Below are positions 13,969 to 23,048 of a stretch of DNA of 64,000 nt, piece after piece. Source of the DNA: an uncultured Clostridia bacterium (GTDB lineage: Bacteria; Bacillota; Clostridia; UMGS1810); the NCBI GenBank assembly GCA_934481345.1, contig CAKSPF010000002.1, positions 1-64,000 on the forward strand, given 5' to 3'. Position 1 is the stretch's first letter; every line of letters starts with the position of its first letter. Below the pieces are notes generated by a model. It worked only from the letters and a program-made list of their open reading frames with translations, did not search any database and was not told where the DNA came from. The position numbers and the translations under genes were made by a program.

Positions 13969-16599
13969 ATGGCTTCAGGAAAAGAGCTTGCAAAGCAGTA
14001 TAATCCTGCCGATGTTGAGGACAGAATATATGCTGATTGGATAGAAAACGGTTATTTCGGTGCAAAACCCGATGATTCAAAGGAACCGTTTACAGTGGTT
14101 ATTCCTCCTCCGAACGTCACAGGACAGCTGCATATGGGACATGCCCTGGACGAAACCCTGCAGGATATACTTGTAAGATACAAGAGAATGGCAGGCTATA
14201 ATGCACTTTGGATACCGGGAACAGACCATGCCGGCATAGCTACTCAGATTAAGGTCGAGGAGGCTCTCCGCAATGAAGAGGGAATCACGCGCTATGACCT
14301 CGGCAGAGAAAAATTTTTGGAAAGAGTATGGGACTGGAAAAACAAATTCGGTGACCGCATTATAAATCAGATAAAGAAGCTCGGCTGTTCGTGCGACTGG
14401 TCGAGAGAACGCTTTACAATGGACGAAGGCTGCAGCGAAGCGGTAAAGGAAGTATTTGTAAAGCTTTATGATAAAGGTTTAATTTATCAGGGAAACAGGA
14501 TTATAAATTGGTGTCCGCACTGTATTACGGCGCTTTCCGATGCCGAGGTTGAATACGAGGAGCAGGACGGATTTTTCTGGCATATCAATTACCCTGTGAA
14601 GGATTCGGATGAAGTTGTGGAGATTGCCACGACAAGACCGGAAACACTTTTGGGCGATACTGCCGTTGCCGTTCATCCCGATGACAAGCGTTACAGCCAC
14701 CTGGTCGGCAAAATGCTTGTTCTGCCGCTTGTAGGCAGAGAAATTCCTGTTGTTGCCGATGAATACGTTGATATGGAGTTCGGCACGGGCTGTGTAAAGA
14801 TAACGCCTGCACACGATCCGAATGACTTTGAGGTCGGTTTAAGGCATAATCTTGAGCAGATTAAAGTTCTCAGCGACGATGCAACGATTAATTCATACGG
14901 CGGAAAATACGAGGGAATGGACCGCTATGAAGCACGCAAGGCTATGGTTGCCGACCTGGAAAAAGAAGGTTATCTTGTAAAGGTTGTGCCGCATAAGCAT
15001 AACGTAGGACAGTGCTACAGATGCGGAACCACGGTTGAACCTATAACTTCAAAACAGTGGTTTGTAAAAATGGCACCGCTGGCAGAGAAGGCGATTGAGG
15101 TTGTAAAAGACGGAACTATTAAATTCGTGCCCGAAAGATTCAGCAAGACTTATCTTAACTGGATGGAAAATGTACACGACTGGTGCATTTCGCGTCAGCT
15201 GTGGTGGGGACACAGAATACCGGCTTATTACTGCGAATGCGGAAAAACCGTTGTTTCCAAAACAGAAGTAAAGACATGCCCGGACTGCGGCAGGGAAATG
15301 AAGCAGGATCCCGATGTTCTCGATACATGGTTCAGCTCCGCGCTTTGGCCGTTCTCAACGCTTGGCTGGCCGGAAAAGACAGAGGATTTAAAATATTTTT
15401 ACCCAACAAGCGTGCTTGTAACGGGTTATGATATCATCTTCTTCTGGGTTGCGAGAATGATTTTCTCTGCTATGGAGCATATGGGTGAAGAACCGTTCAA
15501 GTATGTGTTTATTCACGGAATAGTCCGTGACAGCCAGGGCAGAAAAATGAGTAAATCGCTCGGTAACGGTATAGATCCGCTTGAGGTTATAAAGGAATAC
15601 GGAGCAGATGCTCTGAGATTTACGCTTGCAACCGGTAACTCTCCCGGAAACGATATGCGTTATTATAAGGAAAGAGTAGAGGCAAGCAGAAACTTCGCAA
15701 ATAAAATCTGGAATGCGTCAAGATTTGTGCTTATGAATCTTGATATAGACGAAATCAAACTTCCCGGCTCGTCAGAGCTTCGCATTGAGGATAAGTGGAT
15801 TTTGAGCTCATTTAACACTCTGGTAAAGGAAGTTACGGAAAATATAGATAAGTTTGAGCTTGGCGTTGCAGTAGCAAAGCTTTATGATTTCATCTGGGAT
15901 AACTATTGTGACTGGTATATTGAGCTTGTAAAACCGCGTCTTTATGAAAAAACAGGCGCAGATAAAACGGCACAGCAGGTTCTTTGCTATGTATTGGTTA
16001 ATTCGCTTAAGCTGCTGCATCCGTTCATGCCTTTTATTACGGAGGAAATATTTGGATTTTTACCGACAGGCGAAAAGAGCATAATGGTATCCGAATGGCC
16101 GAAATACAATGAAAATCTCTGCTTTGAAGATGACGAAAAGAAAATGGCGCTCGTTATGGACGCTATAAGAAGTATAAGAAATTTAAGAACACAGATGAAT
16201 GTTGTTCCGTCCAAAAAGGCAAAGGTTATAATCGTAACCGCAAATACAGAACTGTTCGAGGGTACACAGGTTTTCTTTGAGAAGCTTGCCGGTGCGTCCG
16301 AAACTGTTATTCAGACAAATAAGGACGGCATAGGCGATAATGCCGTTAATGCCGTAACCGAGGGCGCTGAGGTATATATTCCGCTTGATGAACTGGTAGA
16401 TAAAGAAAAGGAACTCGAAAGACTTACCAAGGAAAAAGCAAAACTGGAAGATGAAATAAAGAGAGTTGAAAGCAAACTCAATAACCAAGGCTTCGTAGCA
16501 AAAGCGCCTCAGAAAATTGTTGACGAAGAAAAGGCAAAAGGCGAGAAATACAAAGCCATGCTTCAGAAGGTTATTGAAAGTATTGAAAATTGCAGGTGA
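13969..16599 (+). CDS. valS: valyl-tRNA synthetase
   Basis: Charges tRNA-Val; class Ia synthetase with an editing domain. 876 residues from ATG 13969 (MASGKELAKQYNPADVEDRI), preceded by AAAGGATTG; upstream in-frame starts lie inside the preceding small gene. PPPNVTGQLHMGHAL is the HIGH region near residue 43-57, GRKMSKSLGNGIDP the KMSKS loop near 525, and TTRPETLLGDTAVAVHP lies in the CP1 editing domain. The C-terminal 70 residues are a coiled coil (EKELERLTKEKAKLEDEI) as in other ValRS. No T-box leader is visible; it is expressed from upstream. Confidence 0.98.
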   Translation: MASGKELAKQYNPADVEDRIYADWIENGYFGAKPDDSKEPFTVVIPPPNVTGQLHMGHALDETLQDILVRYKRMAGYNALWIPGTDHAGIATQIKVEEALRNEEGITRYDLGREKFLERVWDWKNKFGDRIINQIKKLGCSCDWSRERFTMDEGCSEAVKEVFVKLYDKGLIYQGNRIINWCPHCITALSDAEVEYEEQDGFFWHINYPVKDSDEVVEIATTRPETLLGDTAVAVHPDDKRYSHLVGKMLVLPLVGREIPVVADEYVDMEFGTGCVKITPAHDPNDFEVGLRHNLEQIKVLSDDATINSYGGKYEGMDRYEARKAMVADLEKEGYLVKVVPHKHNVGQCYRCGTTVEPITSKQWFVKMAPLAEKAIEVVKDGTIKFVPERFSKTYLNWMENVHDWCISRQLWWGHRIPAYYCECGKTVVSKTEVKTCPDCGREMKQDPDVLDTWFSSALWPFSTLGWPEKTEDLKYFYPTSVLVTGYDIIFFWVARMIFSAMEHMGEEPFKYVFIHGIVRDSQGRKMSKSLGNGIDPLEVIKEYGADALRFTLATGNSPGNDMRYYKERVEASRNFANKIWNASRFVLMNLDIDEIKLPGSSELRIEDKWILSSFNTLVKEVTENIDKFELGVAVAKLYDFIWDNYCDWYIELVKPRLYEKTGADKTAQQVLCYVLVNSLKLLHPFMPFITEEIFGFLPTGEKSIMVSEWPKYNENLCFEDDEKKMALVMDAIRSIRNLRTQMNVVPSKKAKVIIVTANTELFEGTQVFFEKLAGASETVIQTNKDGIGDNAVNAVTEGAEVYIPLDELVDKEKELERLTKEKAKLEDEIKRVESKLNNQGFVAKAPQKIVDEEKAKGEKYKAMLQKVIESIENCR

Positions 16600-16604
16600 T
16601 AAAT

Positions 16605-17891
16605 TTGCTGAATACGGAAAAAGAATGTATTGAATATATTCACTCCTGCGGCAGATTTGGAAAAAAAGAGGGACTTTCCAACATGAGGGCATTGTTAAAT
16701 GCCCTCGGAAATCCTCATAAAGACTTAAAATATATTCATGTTGCAGGTACTAACGGCAAGGGCTCGGCAGTCTGCATGCTTTCAAATATACTTATATCTC
16801 ACGGTTACAAGGTCGGTACGAATACCTCGCCGTATATTGAGCGTTTTAACGAAAGACTGCAAATCAATAATATCCCGATACCTTCGCAGAAACTTATTTA
16901 TTACACAAATGAAGTAAAAAATGCAATTGATAAACTGAATAATCAAGACTGTCATCCTATTGAGTTTGAAATTATCACCGCAATAGGTTTTTTGTATTTT
17001 AGGGACGAAAAGTGTGATTATGTCGTCCTGGAATGCGGTATAGGCGGCAGACTTGACTCTACAAACGTTATCGAAAATCCGCTTTTGTGCGTTATATGCA
17101 ATATAGGTCTTGACCATACGGAAATTCTGGGAAATACCGTGAAAGATATTGCATCCGAAAAAGCCGGGATTATAAAACAGGGAACAACCGTGGTTATGCA
17201 CCCGTATATTTCAAAAGAAGCTGCCGAAGTTGTAAAAGAAACGGCGTCGGAGCGCAATGCAATACTTTGCGGATATGACGCTTTGCCCCGAATTGTAAGC
17301 ACAAGTCTTGAAGGTACGGATTTTGAATTTGAAAATAAAATTTACCATATAAAGCTTTTGGGAAGCTATCAGCCGGGAAATGCGGCGCTTGCGGTTAAGG
17401 CGGCAGAAGTTCTGGCGCATAAGGGGATTGTTGATGAAAATGATATTTTATCGGGGCTATCTGCCGCAAAATGGAAATGCCGGTTTGAATATATCAGAAC
17501 AAAATACAATTATATAATAGACGGCGCGCATAATTACCAGGGAATATGTGAATTTGCAAAAAGCATAAATATGTATCTGCCAGGCAGGCGCAAAGTGTTT
17601 GTTATCGGTATGCTTAACGAAAAGGATTTTGAAAAATCATCTGAAGTTTTAAAAACACTCGGCGGCAAAATTATTGTAACCGATGTTCCGAGCATCAGGC
17701 AGACAAGCGGAAAAGCAGTGTATGACGCAGTAAAATCCCACGTTCCGGACGCCGAATACATACCCGGCTGCAATAAGGCGGCAGAGTATGCCGAAAAGCT
17801 TGCGGGATACGGCGGATTTGTATGCATTGCAGGCTCGCTTTATCTTGCAGGCGCTGCAAGAACGTATGTTTTAAATGAAAAAGTCTTCTGA
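16605..17891 (+). CDS. folC: folylpolyglutamate synthase / dihydrofolate synthase
   Basis: Adds glutamate to folates (Mur-ligase family), 428 residues. The ATP loop is AGTNGKGSAVCML (near 46-58); KLDSTNV and GLDHTEILG match the Mur-type metal and substrate region, and YIIDGAHNYQG the C-terminal domain entry. Several non-ATG starts are possible; the TTG at 16605 (MLNTEKECIEYIHSCGRFG) has CAGGTGAT six bases away and matches the usual N terminus. It starts six bases after valS. One-carbon metabolism links it with fhs (53305) and metK. Confidence 0.93.
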   Translation: MLNTEKECIEYIHSCGRFGKKEGLSNMRALLNALGNPHKDLKYIHVAGTNGKGSAVCMLSNILISHGYKVGTNTSPYIERFNERLQINNIPIPSQKLIYYTNEVKNAIDKLNNQDCHPIEFEIITAIGFLYFRDEKCDYVVLECGIGGRLDSTNVIENPLLCVICNIGLDHTEILGNTVKDIASEKAGIIKQGTTVVMHPYISKEAAEVVKETASERNAILCGYDALPRIVSTSLEGTDFEFENKIYHIKLLGSYQPGNAALAVKAAEVLAHKGIVDENDILSGLSAAKWKCRFEYIRTKYNYIIDGAHNYQGICEFAKSINMYLPGRRKVFVIGMLNEKDFEKSSEVLKTLGGKIIVTDVPSIRQTSGKAVYDAVKSHVPDAEYIPGCNKAAEYAEKLAGYGGFVCIAGSLYLAGAARTYVLNEKVF

Positions 17892-17935
17892 TTTTGTCGC
17901 AAAAAATCATGTGCAATTATACGACATTTCCCGTC

Positions 17936-17962
17936 AAAGGGTATTCCGTAACTTTGCAGAAT
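17936..17962 (+). promoter_or_regulatory. spoIIAA: sigma-H-like promoter of the spoIIA operon
   Basis: AAAGGGTAT (17936-17944), 11 bases, GCAGAAT (17956-17962). This fits the sigma-H consensus RnAGGAWWW-N11/12-RnnGAAT with one mismatch. spoIIA is a sigma-H target in Bacillus, so both position and sequence agree. Confidence 0.75.
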
Positions 17963-18003
17963 ATATTATCAGACATAGTATATTACACAAAGGAGGAATA
18001 GCT

Positions 18004-18339
18004 TTGAATGTTAATTTTTCGGTGCGGGGGAATACCCTCGTTGCGTTTGTGAGCGGAGAGCTGGATCAGCACAACGCCTCACAGCTCAGGGAACAGATTG
18101 ACTTGCGTATTACGCATACAAACGTAAAAAAACTTGTTTTTGATTTTTCGGGGCTGGATTTTATGGACAGCTCCGGGATAGGTGTGATAATAGGGCGCTA
18201 CAAGCTTATGCGGGCATTAAACGGTACGGTTTCGGTCGTTTGCAAAAAACGCTCTGTGGAAAAAATACTTGAACTTTCAGGCATACGAAGGATTATTAAT
18301 ATATATGATACTCTTTCCGATGCAATAAAAACTGCGTAG
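18004..18339 (+). CDS. spoIIAA: anti-sigma F factor antagonist SpoIIAA
   Basis: A STAS-domain phosphoprotein of 111 residues. Unphosphorylated SpoIIAA binds SpoIIAB and frees sigma-F in the forespore. The phosphorylated Ser lies in DFMDSSGIGVIIGRY near residue 57-58. The start is the TTG at 18004 with AAAGGAGGA just upstream; the frame extends upstream without a better site. It leads the three-gene spoIIA operon behind a sigma-H-like promoter. Confidence 0.95.
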   Translation: MNVNFSVRGNTLVAFVSGELDQHNASQLREQIDLRITHTNVKKLVFDFSGLDFMDSSGIGVIIGRYKLMRALNGTVSVVCKKRSVEKILELSGIRRIINIYDTLSDAIKTA

Positions 18340-18354
18340 GGAGGGGGCGATTAT

Positions 18355-18783
18355 ATGAATAACGAGGTTAAACTTCAGTTTTTGAGCAAAAGTGAGAATG
18401 AAGGATTTGCAAGAATGATTGCAGCGGCGCTGCTTACACCTCTTGATCCTACCGTTGAAGAGCTTGCTGATGTAAAAACAGCGGTAAGCGAGGCTGTGAC
18501 CAATGCAATTATACACGGCTACGGAAATTCGCAGGGAAAGGTTTATATGGAATGCAGTATAGACGACGATAAAGTTACAATCGTCATAAAGGATAACGGC
18601 AGAGGTATAGATGATGTCAAGCTTGCAATGGAGCCGCTTTATACCACAAATACAGACGGTGAACGTTCCGGCATGGGCTTTACCGTTATGGAAACGTTTA
18701 TGGACAGCGTAAGTGTGGATTCGATACCCGGTGTGGGAACCAAGGTTACGCTCATTAAGCAAATAGGCAAAAACCGCCTTTAA
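18355..18783 (+). CDS. spoIIAB: anti-sigma F factor SpoIIAB (serine kinase)
   Basis: A GHKL-type ATPase and kinase of 142 residues that holds sigma-F inactive and phosphorylates SpoIIAA. The N box is EAVTNAIIHGYGN (near 44-56), the G1 box DNGRGIDD, and G2 ERSGMGFTVMETFMD. The size matches the Bacillus protein. It lies 15 bases after spoIIAA with the site GGGAGGGGG. Confidence 0.96.
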   Translation: MNNEVKLQFLSKSENEGFARMIAAALLTPLDPTVEELADVKTAVSEAVTNAIIHGYGNSQGKVYMECSIDDDKVTIVIKDNGRGIDDVKLAMEPLYTTNTDGERSGMGFTVMETFMDSVSVDSIPGVGTKVTLIKQIGKNRL

Positions 18784-18806
18784 GTCATTGAAAGTTGGTG
18801 ACGGCG

Positions 18807-19520
18807 GTGAATGATACAGATACAATACTTAATGCGAAAAACGGCGATAAAACCGCAATGGATACACTGATAAGAGAAAACTCCGGTTTGATATGGAGCG
18901 TTGTAAAGAGATTTTTAAACCGCGGATACGAAGCGGACGATTTGTATCAGATAGGAAGTATAGGACTTATAAAAGCAGTGAGAAGATTTGACGTGTCGTA
19001 TAACGTCAAAATTTCTACATATGCCGTTCCCATGATTATGGGCGAAATAAAAAGATTTCTGCGTGATGACGGTATGATAAAGGTAAGCCGGAAATATAAG
19101 GAATTGGCACTGAAGGCGGCACGAGTGCGGGAAAAGCTTGCTGCGGTGCTTATGCATGAACCTACAGTCGGTGAAATTGCAGGTCAGCTCGGCATGGACG
19201 CGGACGAGCTTGCTGTCGCGCTTGAAGCTTGTTCGCCGTGGGATTCTATATATAAGACCGTTTGCGAAGGCGACAAAGGCGATGTATATCTTATAGATAA
19301 AATCGCCGGAAAATCCGATGACGGCGAAATGACTGATATATTGGCATTAAAATGCGCTTTCGGAGAATTAAAAGAGCGCGAGCGCGAAATAATAGCGATG
19401 CGGTATTTTATGGACAAAACACAGTGTCAGGTTGCCGATCGGCTCGGCATATCTCAGGTGCAGGTATCACGGATAGAAAAGAAGGTACTCAGCGGCTTAA
19501 AGGAAAGGCTCAAAGTTTGA
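18807..19520 (+). CDS. sigF: RNA polymerase sigma-F factor
   Basis: The first forespore-specific sigma factor. About 237 residues. Region 2 reads SVVKRFLNRGYEADDLYQIG and SIGLIKAVRRFDVSYNVKIS, with STYAVPMIMGEIKRFLRDD. Region 3 carries EPTVGEIAGQLGM and region 4 REREIIAMRYFMDKTQCQVA with the helix-turn-helix RLGISQVQVSRIEKK. The GTG at 18807 has GGTGA five bases upstream; an in-frame TTG at 18795 is the alternative. Third gene of spoIIA. It is direct evidence that the organism descends from, and probably is, a spore former. Confidence 0.95.
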   Translation: MNDTDTILNAKNGDKTAMDTLIRENSGLIWSVVKRFLNRGYEADDLYQIGSIGLIKAVRRFDVSYNVKISTYAVPMIMGEIKRFLRDDGMIKVSRKYKELALKAARVREKLAAVLMHEPTVGEIAGQLGMDADELAVALEACSPWDSIYKTVCEGDKGDVYLIDKIAGKSDDGEMTDILALKCAFGELKEREREIIAMRYFMDKTQCQVADRLGISQVQVSRIEKKVLSGLKERLKV

Positions 19521-19521
19521 T

Positions 19522-20307
19522 ATGAATGAAAATCTCAGTTCAGTGTTTCAAAAATTAAATATTGATGTTTTTGGAGTGACAAGCGCCGAAAAATACAACA
19601 GTATTATGAAAACTGATTACAAAAGTGCGATTGTGGCGCTTTTCCCGTATTACTGCGGTGAAGATGACAATTCTCCGCTCAGTATTTACACTCACGGAAA
19701 AGACTATCACATTGTAATAAGGGATATTCTCACGCAGGCGGCACGGCAGCTCGGTCTTGAAAACTATGATGTACGCTCCGATGTCGGTCCGTCAATTGAG
19801 AGAGGGCTTGCATCGGATGCCGGATTGTGCTTTATCGGCAGAAACAGTATGTGCATTAATGAAAAATACGGTTCATACTTTTTTATCGGCTATATCGTCT
19901 GCGATAAAGCCTTTGAATTTTTCGAAAATGCCGAAAAGGGATGCCTTAATTGCGGCAGATGTGTAGAGGCTTGTCCGGGAGGCGCACTGAATGACGGATT
20001 TGACGAAGCAAAATGCCTTTCCGCGATAACGCAGAAAAAGGGTGAGCTTACGCAATGCGAAAAAGAACTTGTCAAAAACAATAATTATATTTTCGGATGC
20101 GATATATGCCAGAAGGTTTGTCCGCATAACAGAGCGGCAGAACACACCAATATAGATGCTTTTTGTAAAAATCGGATTGTCGATTTGGATTTGAATGAAC
20201 TCAGAAACATGTCAAATAAAGAGTTTAAGAAAAAATACGGTGACAGGGCATTTGCCTGGAGAGGAAAAAATGTTCTTATCCGTAATATGGAAATCAAAGA
20301 AAAATAA
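19522..20307 (+). CDS. QueG-like iron-sulfur protein (epoxyqueuosine reductase family)
   Basis: 261 residues. QueG reduces epoxyqueuosine to queuosine in tRNA using cobalamin and two [4Fe-4S] clusters. The sequence DVGPSIERGLASDAGLCFIG, RNSMCINEKYGSYFFIG and two ferredoxin motifs, CLNCGRCVEACPGGAL and CDICQKVCPHN, match the family. It is shorter than full QueG, which has an extra C-terminal HEAT-like domain, but ends with the AFAWRGKNVLIRN motif seen in QueG. It begins two bases after sigF and would be cotranscribed with it, an odd companion for a sporulation operon. It could be a true short QueG or a paralogous reductase. Confidence 0.8.
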   Translation: MNENLSSVFQKLNIDVFGVTSAEKYNSIMKTDYKSAIVALFPYYCGEDDNSPLSIYTHGKDYHIVIRDILTQAARQLGLENYDVRSDVGPSIERGLASDAGLCFIGRNSMCINEKYGSYFFIGYIVCDKAFEFFENAEKGCLNCGRCVEACPGGALNDGFDEAKCLSAITQKKGELTQCEKELVKNNNYIFGCDICQKVCPHNRAAEHTNIDAFCKNRIVDLDLNELRNMSNKEFKKKYGDRAFAWRGKNVLIRNMEIKEK

Positions 20308-20310
20308 CTT

Positions 20311-20351
20311 CAGCGGCTGTGCTTTAAATATGCGCGGCCGTTGTTTTTTGT
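20311..20351 (+). terminator. Rho-independent terminator after the spoIIA-QueG unit
   Basis: AGCGGCTGTGC (20312-20322) pairs with GCGCGGCCGTT (20332-20342) using G-T pairs, followed by GTTTTTTG. Confidence 0.75.
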
Positions 20352-20400
20352 CTATCATTTACAATTCAACAAAAAAATTCCTTTTTATTGAGAATTTTTA

Positions 20401-20429
20401 TTGAAAACACCAAAAATTTATGATACAAT
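20401..20429 (+). promoter_or_regulatory. sigma-A promoter of the transporter gene
   Basis: TTGAAA (20401-20406) and TACAAT (20424-20429) with 17 bases between. Confidence 0.7.
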
Positions 20430-20497
20430 AAATATATTATGTGTCAATTTTGCAAATGCATATTTACATAAAATACTACATTAAGGGAAATTAAAAT

Positions 20498-21838
20498 ATG
20501 GAAAGAGAAAGATTGGGATCAAGATTGGGCTTCATTCTGCTGTCGGCAGGATGTGCCATAGGATGCGGAAATGTATGGAAATTTCCGTGGGCATGCGGAC
20601 AGTACGGCGGAGGTTTGTTTTTGCTTATTTACCTCATTTGCCTCATTGTATTGGGTATACCGGTTATGATTATGGAGTTTTCTATGGGGCGCGCTTCGCA
20701 GGCAAGCCCGGTAATGATGTACAGAAAGCTTGAAAAGCCAGGTACAAAGTGGCATATCCACGGTTACATAGCAATGCTTGGAAACATATGCCTTATGGCA
20801 TTTTATACTGTTGTATGCGGATGGATGTTTTATTATTTTATCAAGTTCCTCACCGGAACCAACGCTGAAATCGGATTTGTGAATATGATAACCAACCCGG
20901 TACTGAATGTCAAATATCTTGCACTTGTGGTTGTTGTCGCTTACGGAATTCTCTGTTTTAATTTGCAGAACGGACTTGAGAGAGTAACAAAATATATGAT
21001 GATTATTTTGTTTGTGCTCATGGTAGTGCTCGCAATTCACAGTGGAATGCTCTCCGGCGCAAAGGAAGGTCTTAAGTTTTATCTTGTACCCGATTTGTCC
21101 GTAATAAACGGTGATGTCATTGTCGGTGCAATGAATCAGGCATTTTTCACACTCAGCCTCGGCATGGGTTCAATGGCTATTTTCGGCAGCTACATAGACA
21201 AGGAGCGTTCGCTTCTCGGCGAGTCGCTGAATATTATCTTCCTTGATACATTTGTTGCGGTTGTTTCGGGATTGATTATTTTCCCGGCATGCTTTACATT
21301 CGGAGTAGAGGTTAATTCCGGTCCGAGCCTGCTTTTTGATACAATGGCGTCGGTATTCAACAATATGTCCGGCGGCAGATGGTGGGGCGCAATCTTCTTT
21401 TTGTTTATGGTGTTTGCGGCGCTGTCAACCGTGCTTGCTGTCTGCGAGAATATCCTTGCCTGCGTGCGTGAGCTTACTGGATGGAGCAGACCTAAGGGAT
21501 GCGTAATCTGCGGAATAGGCATATTTGTACTTTCTATCACTACGGCGTTGGGTTACAGCACATTTTCCGGATTCGTTCCCTTTGCCGAAGGCAGCGCATG
21601 GCTTGATTTATGGGATTTCCTAGTGAGCACGAATATATTGCCGCTCGGCTCGCTCATCATAGCGCTTTTCTGTTGCAGTAAGCGTTACGGATGGGGTTGG
21701 GAAGCCCTTAAGAAAGAGGCTAACGAGGGCAAGGGCCTTAAAGTAAAAGATTGGATGAAACCGATATTTGCCTATGTTGTGCCCGCGGCTATTATAGTAA
21801 TTTATATTTACGGACTGATTACATTCAATTGGCGCTGA
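20498..21838 (+). CDS. sodium-dependent transporter, neurotransmitter:sodium symporter (NSS/SNF) family
   Basis: An integral membrane protein of 446 residues, the length of bacterial 11-helix members such as MhsT and TnaT. The first helix motif GSRLGFILLSAGCAIGCGNV followed by WKFPW is the NSS sodium- and substrate-binding signature. Further helices follow, with KEGLKFYLVPD and AFFTLSLGMGSMAIFGSYI (the unwound helix 6 region). The substrate is probably an amino acid such as tryptophan or tyrosine; I cannot tell which. It has its own promoter and lies upstream of the sugar kinase gene without an obvious terminator between. Confidence 0.93.
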   Translation: MERERLGSRLGFILLSAGCAIGCGNVWKFPWACGQYGGGLFLLIYLICLIVLGIPVMIMEFSMGRASQASPVMMYRKLEKPGTKWHIHGYIAMLGNICLMAFYTVVCGWMFYYFIKFLTGTNAEIGFVNMITNPVLNVKYLALVVVVAYGILCFNLQNGLERVTKYMMIILFVLMVVLAIHSGMLSGAKEGLKFYLVPDLSVINGDVIVGAMNQAFFTLSLGMGSMAIFGSYIDKERSLLGESLNIIFLDTFVAVVSGLIIFPACFTFGVEVNSGPSLLFDTMASVFNNMSGGRWWGAIFFLFMVFAALSTVLAVCENILACVRELTGWSRPKGCVICGIGIFVLSITTALGYSTFSGFVPFAEGSAWLDLWDFLVSTNILPLGSLIIALFCCSKRYGWGWEALKKEANEGKGLKVKDWMKPIFAYVVPAAIIVIYIYGLITFNWR

Positions 21839-21889
21839 TTTTGCCGTATTTGCTCTGTATCAGTTGAGTTTTTTGGAGAGTGATTATGT

Positions 21890-22924
21890 ATGTTTGAAAA
21901 TCTTGACAGCAAAGAGTTTGATGTGCTGGGTATAGGCGAGGTTATGCTGCGCTTATCTCCCGGCGGCAAGGAAAGAATATCTCAAAGTGAAACATTTGAT
22001 AAAATGGCAGGGGGTTCGGAGCTTAATGTGGTGTCGGGCATTGCACAGCTGGGCCTGCGTACAGGGATAATCACTAAACTGCCGGACAATGAGATAGGCA
22101 GATTTATCGAAAACAAAATCCGCTACAGCGGCACCAGCAATGACTATATTGCTTTTGACAGCCGTGCCGACAAGCGATTGGGAATATACTTTTACGAAAG
22201 CGGTGCATATCCCCGTGTGTCCGTGGTGGAATATGACAGGAAAAATTCGTCGTTTGCAAGTTTCCGCAAAAGCGATATTGACAGCAGTGTGTATTCAAGT
22301 GCAAAAGTCTTTCATTTGAGCGGAATTACTCTTGCGCTCAGTACAGAGCTGCGCCGCGAGGTTATTGAGATGACAAAAGAGTTCAAGAAAAACGGCGCCT
22401 GCGTATCGTTTGATGTGAATTACCGCGCAGGACTGTGGGATGAAAAGACGGCAAAGGATGTGATTACATCAATAATGCCGTATATTGACATTTTGTTTGT
22501 TTCGGAGGAAACCTCACGCAGAATGTTTGCCAAAACCGGCACCGTTAAAGAAATTCAGGCTGAGTTTGCAAAGGAATTTCCGAATCTGAAGTTGATAGCG
22601 AGCACCAAACGCACGGTGACATCGCCGACAAGACATACCTTTACCTCAACGGTGCACGATTGCGCTAAAGGCGTGAGCTACAGCGGAGAACCGTATAAAG
22701 ACATTGAGGTGGTTGACCGTATAGGCAGCGGCGACGCTTATGTTGCAGGGGTTTTGTTCGGCATACTTAAGTATCACAACATAGAGAGTGCCGCAAATTT
22801 CGGCGACGCTATGTCGGCAGTCAAAAATACTATTCCGGGAGATATGACTGTGTGTGATTTCGGGGATGTAACCCGCGTTATTGATGCACACAGTAACGGT
22901 GCAAAGAACGAAATGGTCAGGTAA
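21890..22924 (+). CDS. PfkB-family sugar kinase, probable 2-keto-3-deoxygluconate kinase
   Basis: A ribokinase-like enzyme of 344 residues. The N-terminal GIGEVMLRLSPGGKERISQS and MAGGSELNVVSGIAQLGLRT match KDG kinases, FDVNYRAGLWDEKTAK is typical of that subgroup, and the C-terminal VDRIGSGDAYVAGVLFGIL carries the catalytic Asp. It would phosphorylate 2-keto-3-deoxygluconate from pectin or uronate breakdown, though no KDPG aldolase gene is adjacent. TTGGAGAG precedes ATG 21890. The LacI regulator just downstream is its likely controller. Confidence 0.85.
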   Translation: MFENLDSKEFDVLGIGEVMLRLSPGGKERISQSETFDKMAGGSELNVVSGIAQLGLRTGIITKLPDNEIGRFIENKIRYSGTSNDYIAFDSRADKRLGIYFYESGAYPRVSVVEYDRKNSSFASFRKSDIDSSVYSSAKVFHLSGITLALSTELRREVIEMTKEFKKNGACVSFDVNYRAGLWDEKTAKDVITSIMPYIDILFVSEETSRRMFAKTGTVKEIQAEFAKEFPNLKLIASTKRTVTSPTRHTFTSTVHDCAKGVSYSGEPYKDIEVVDRIGSGDAYVAGVLFGILKYHNIESAANFGDAMSAVKNTIPGDMTVCDFGDVTRVIDAHSNGAKNEMVR

Positions 22925-23048
22925 TTACCGGTATCCGAAAATGCCGGTTTCCGCCAGCGTGTAATTAAAAAGCGCAATCGGTATAATGACAAATAACAGG
23001 CATTTTAAATAATTTGTTGCACCGACAGTACCGGAAGGAGTATGAAAA

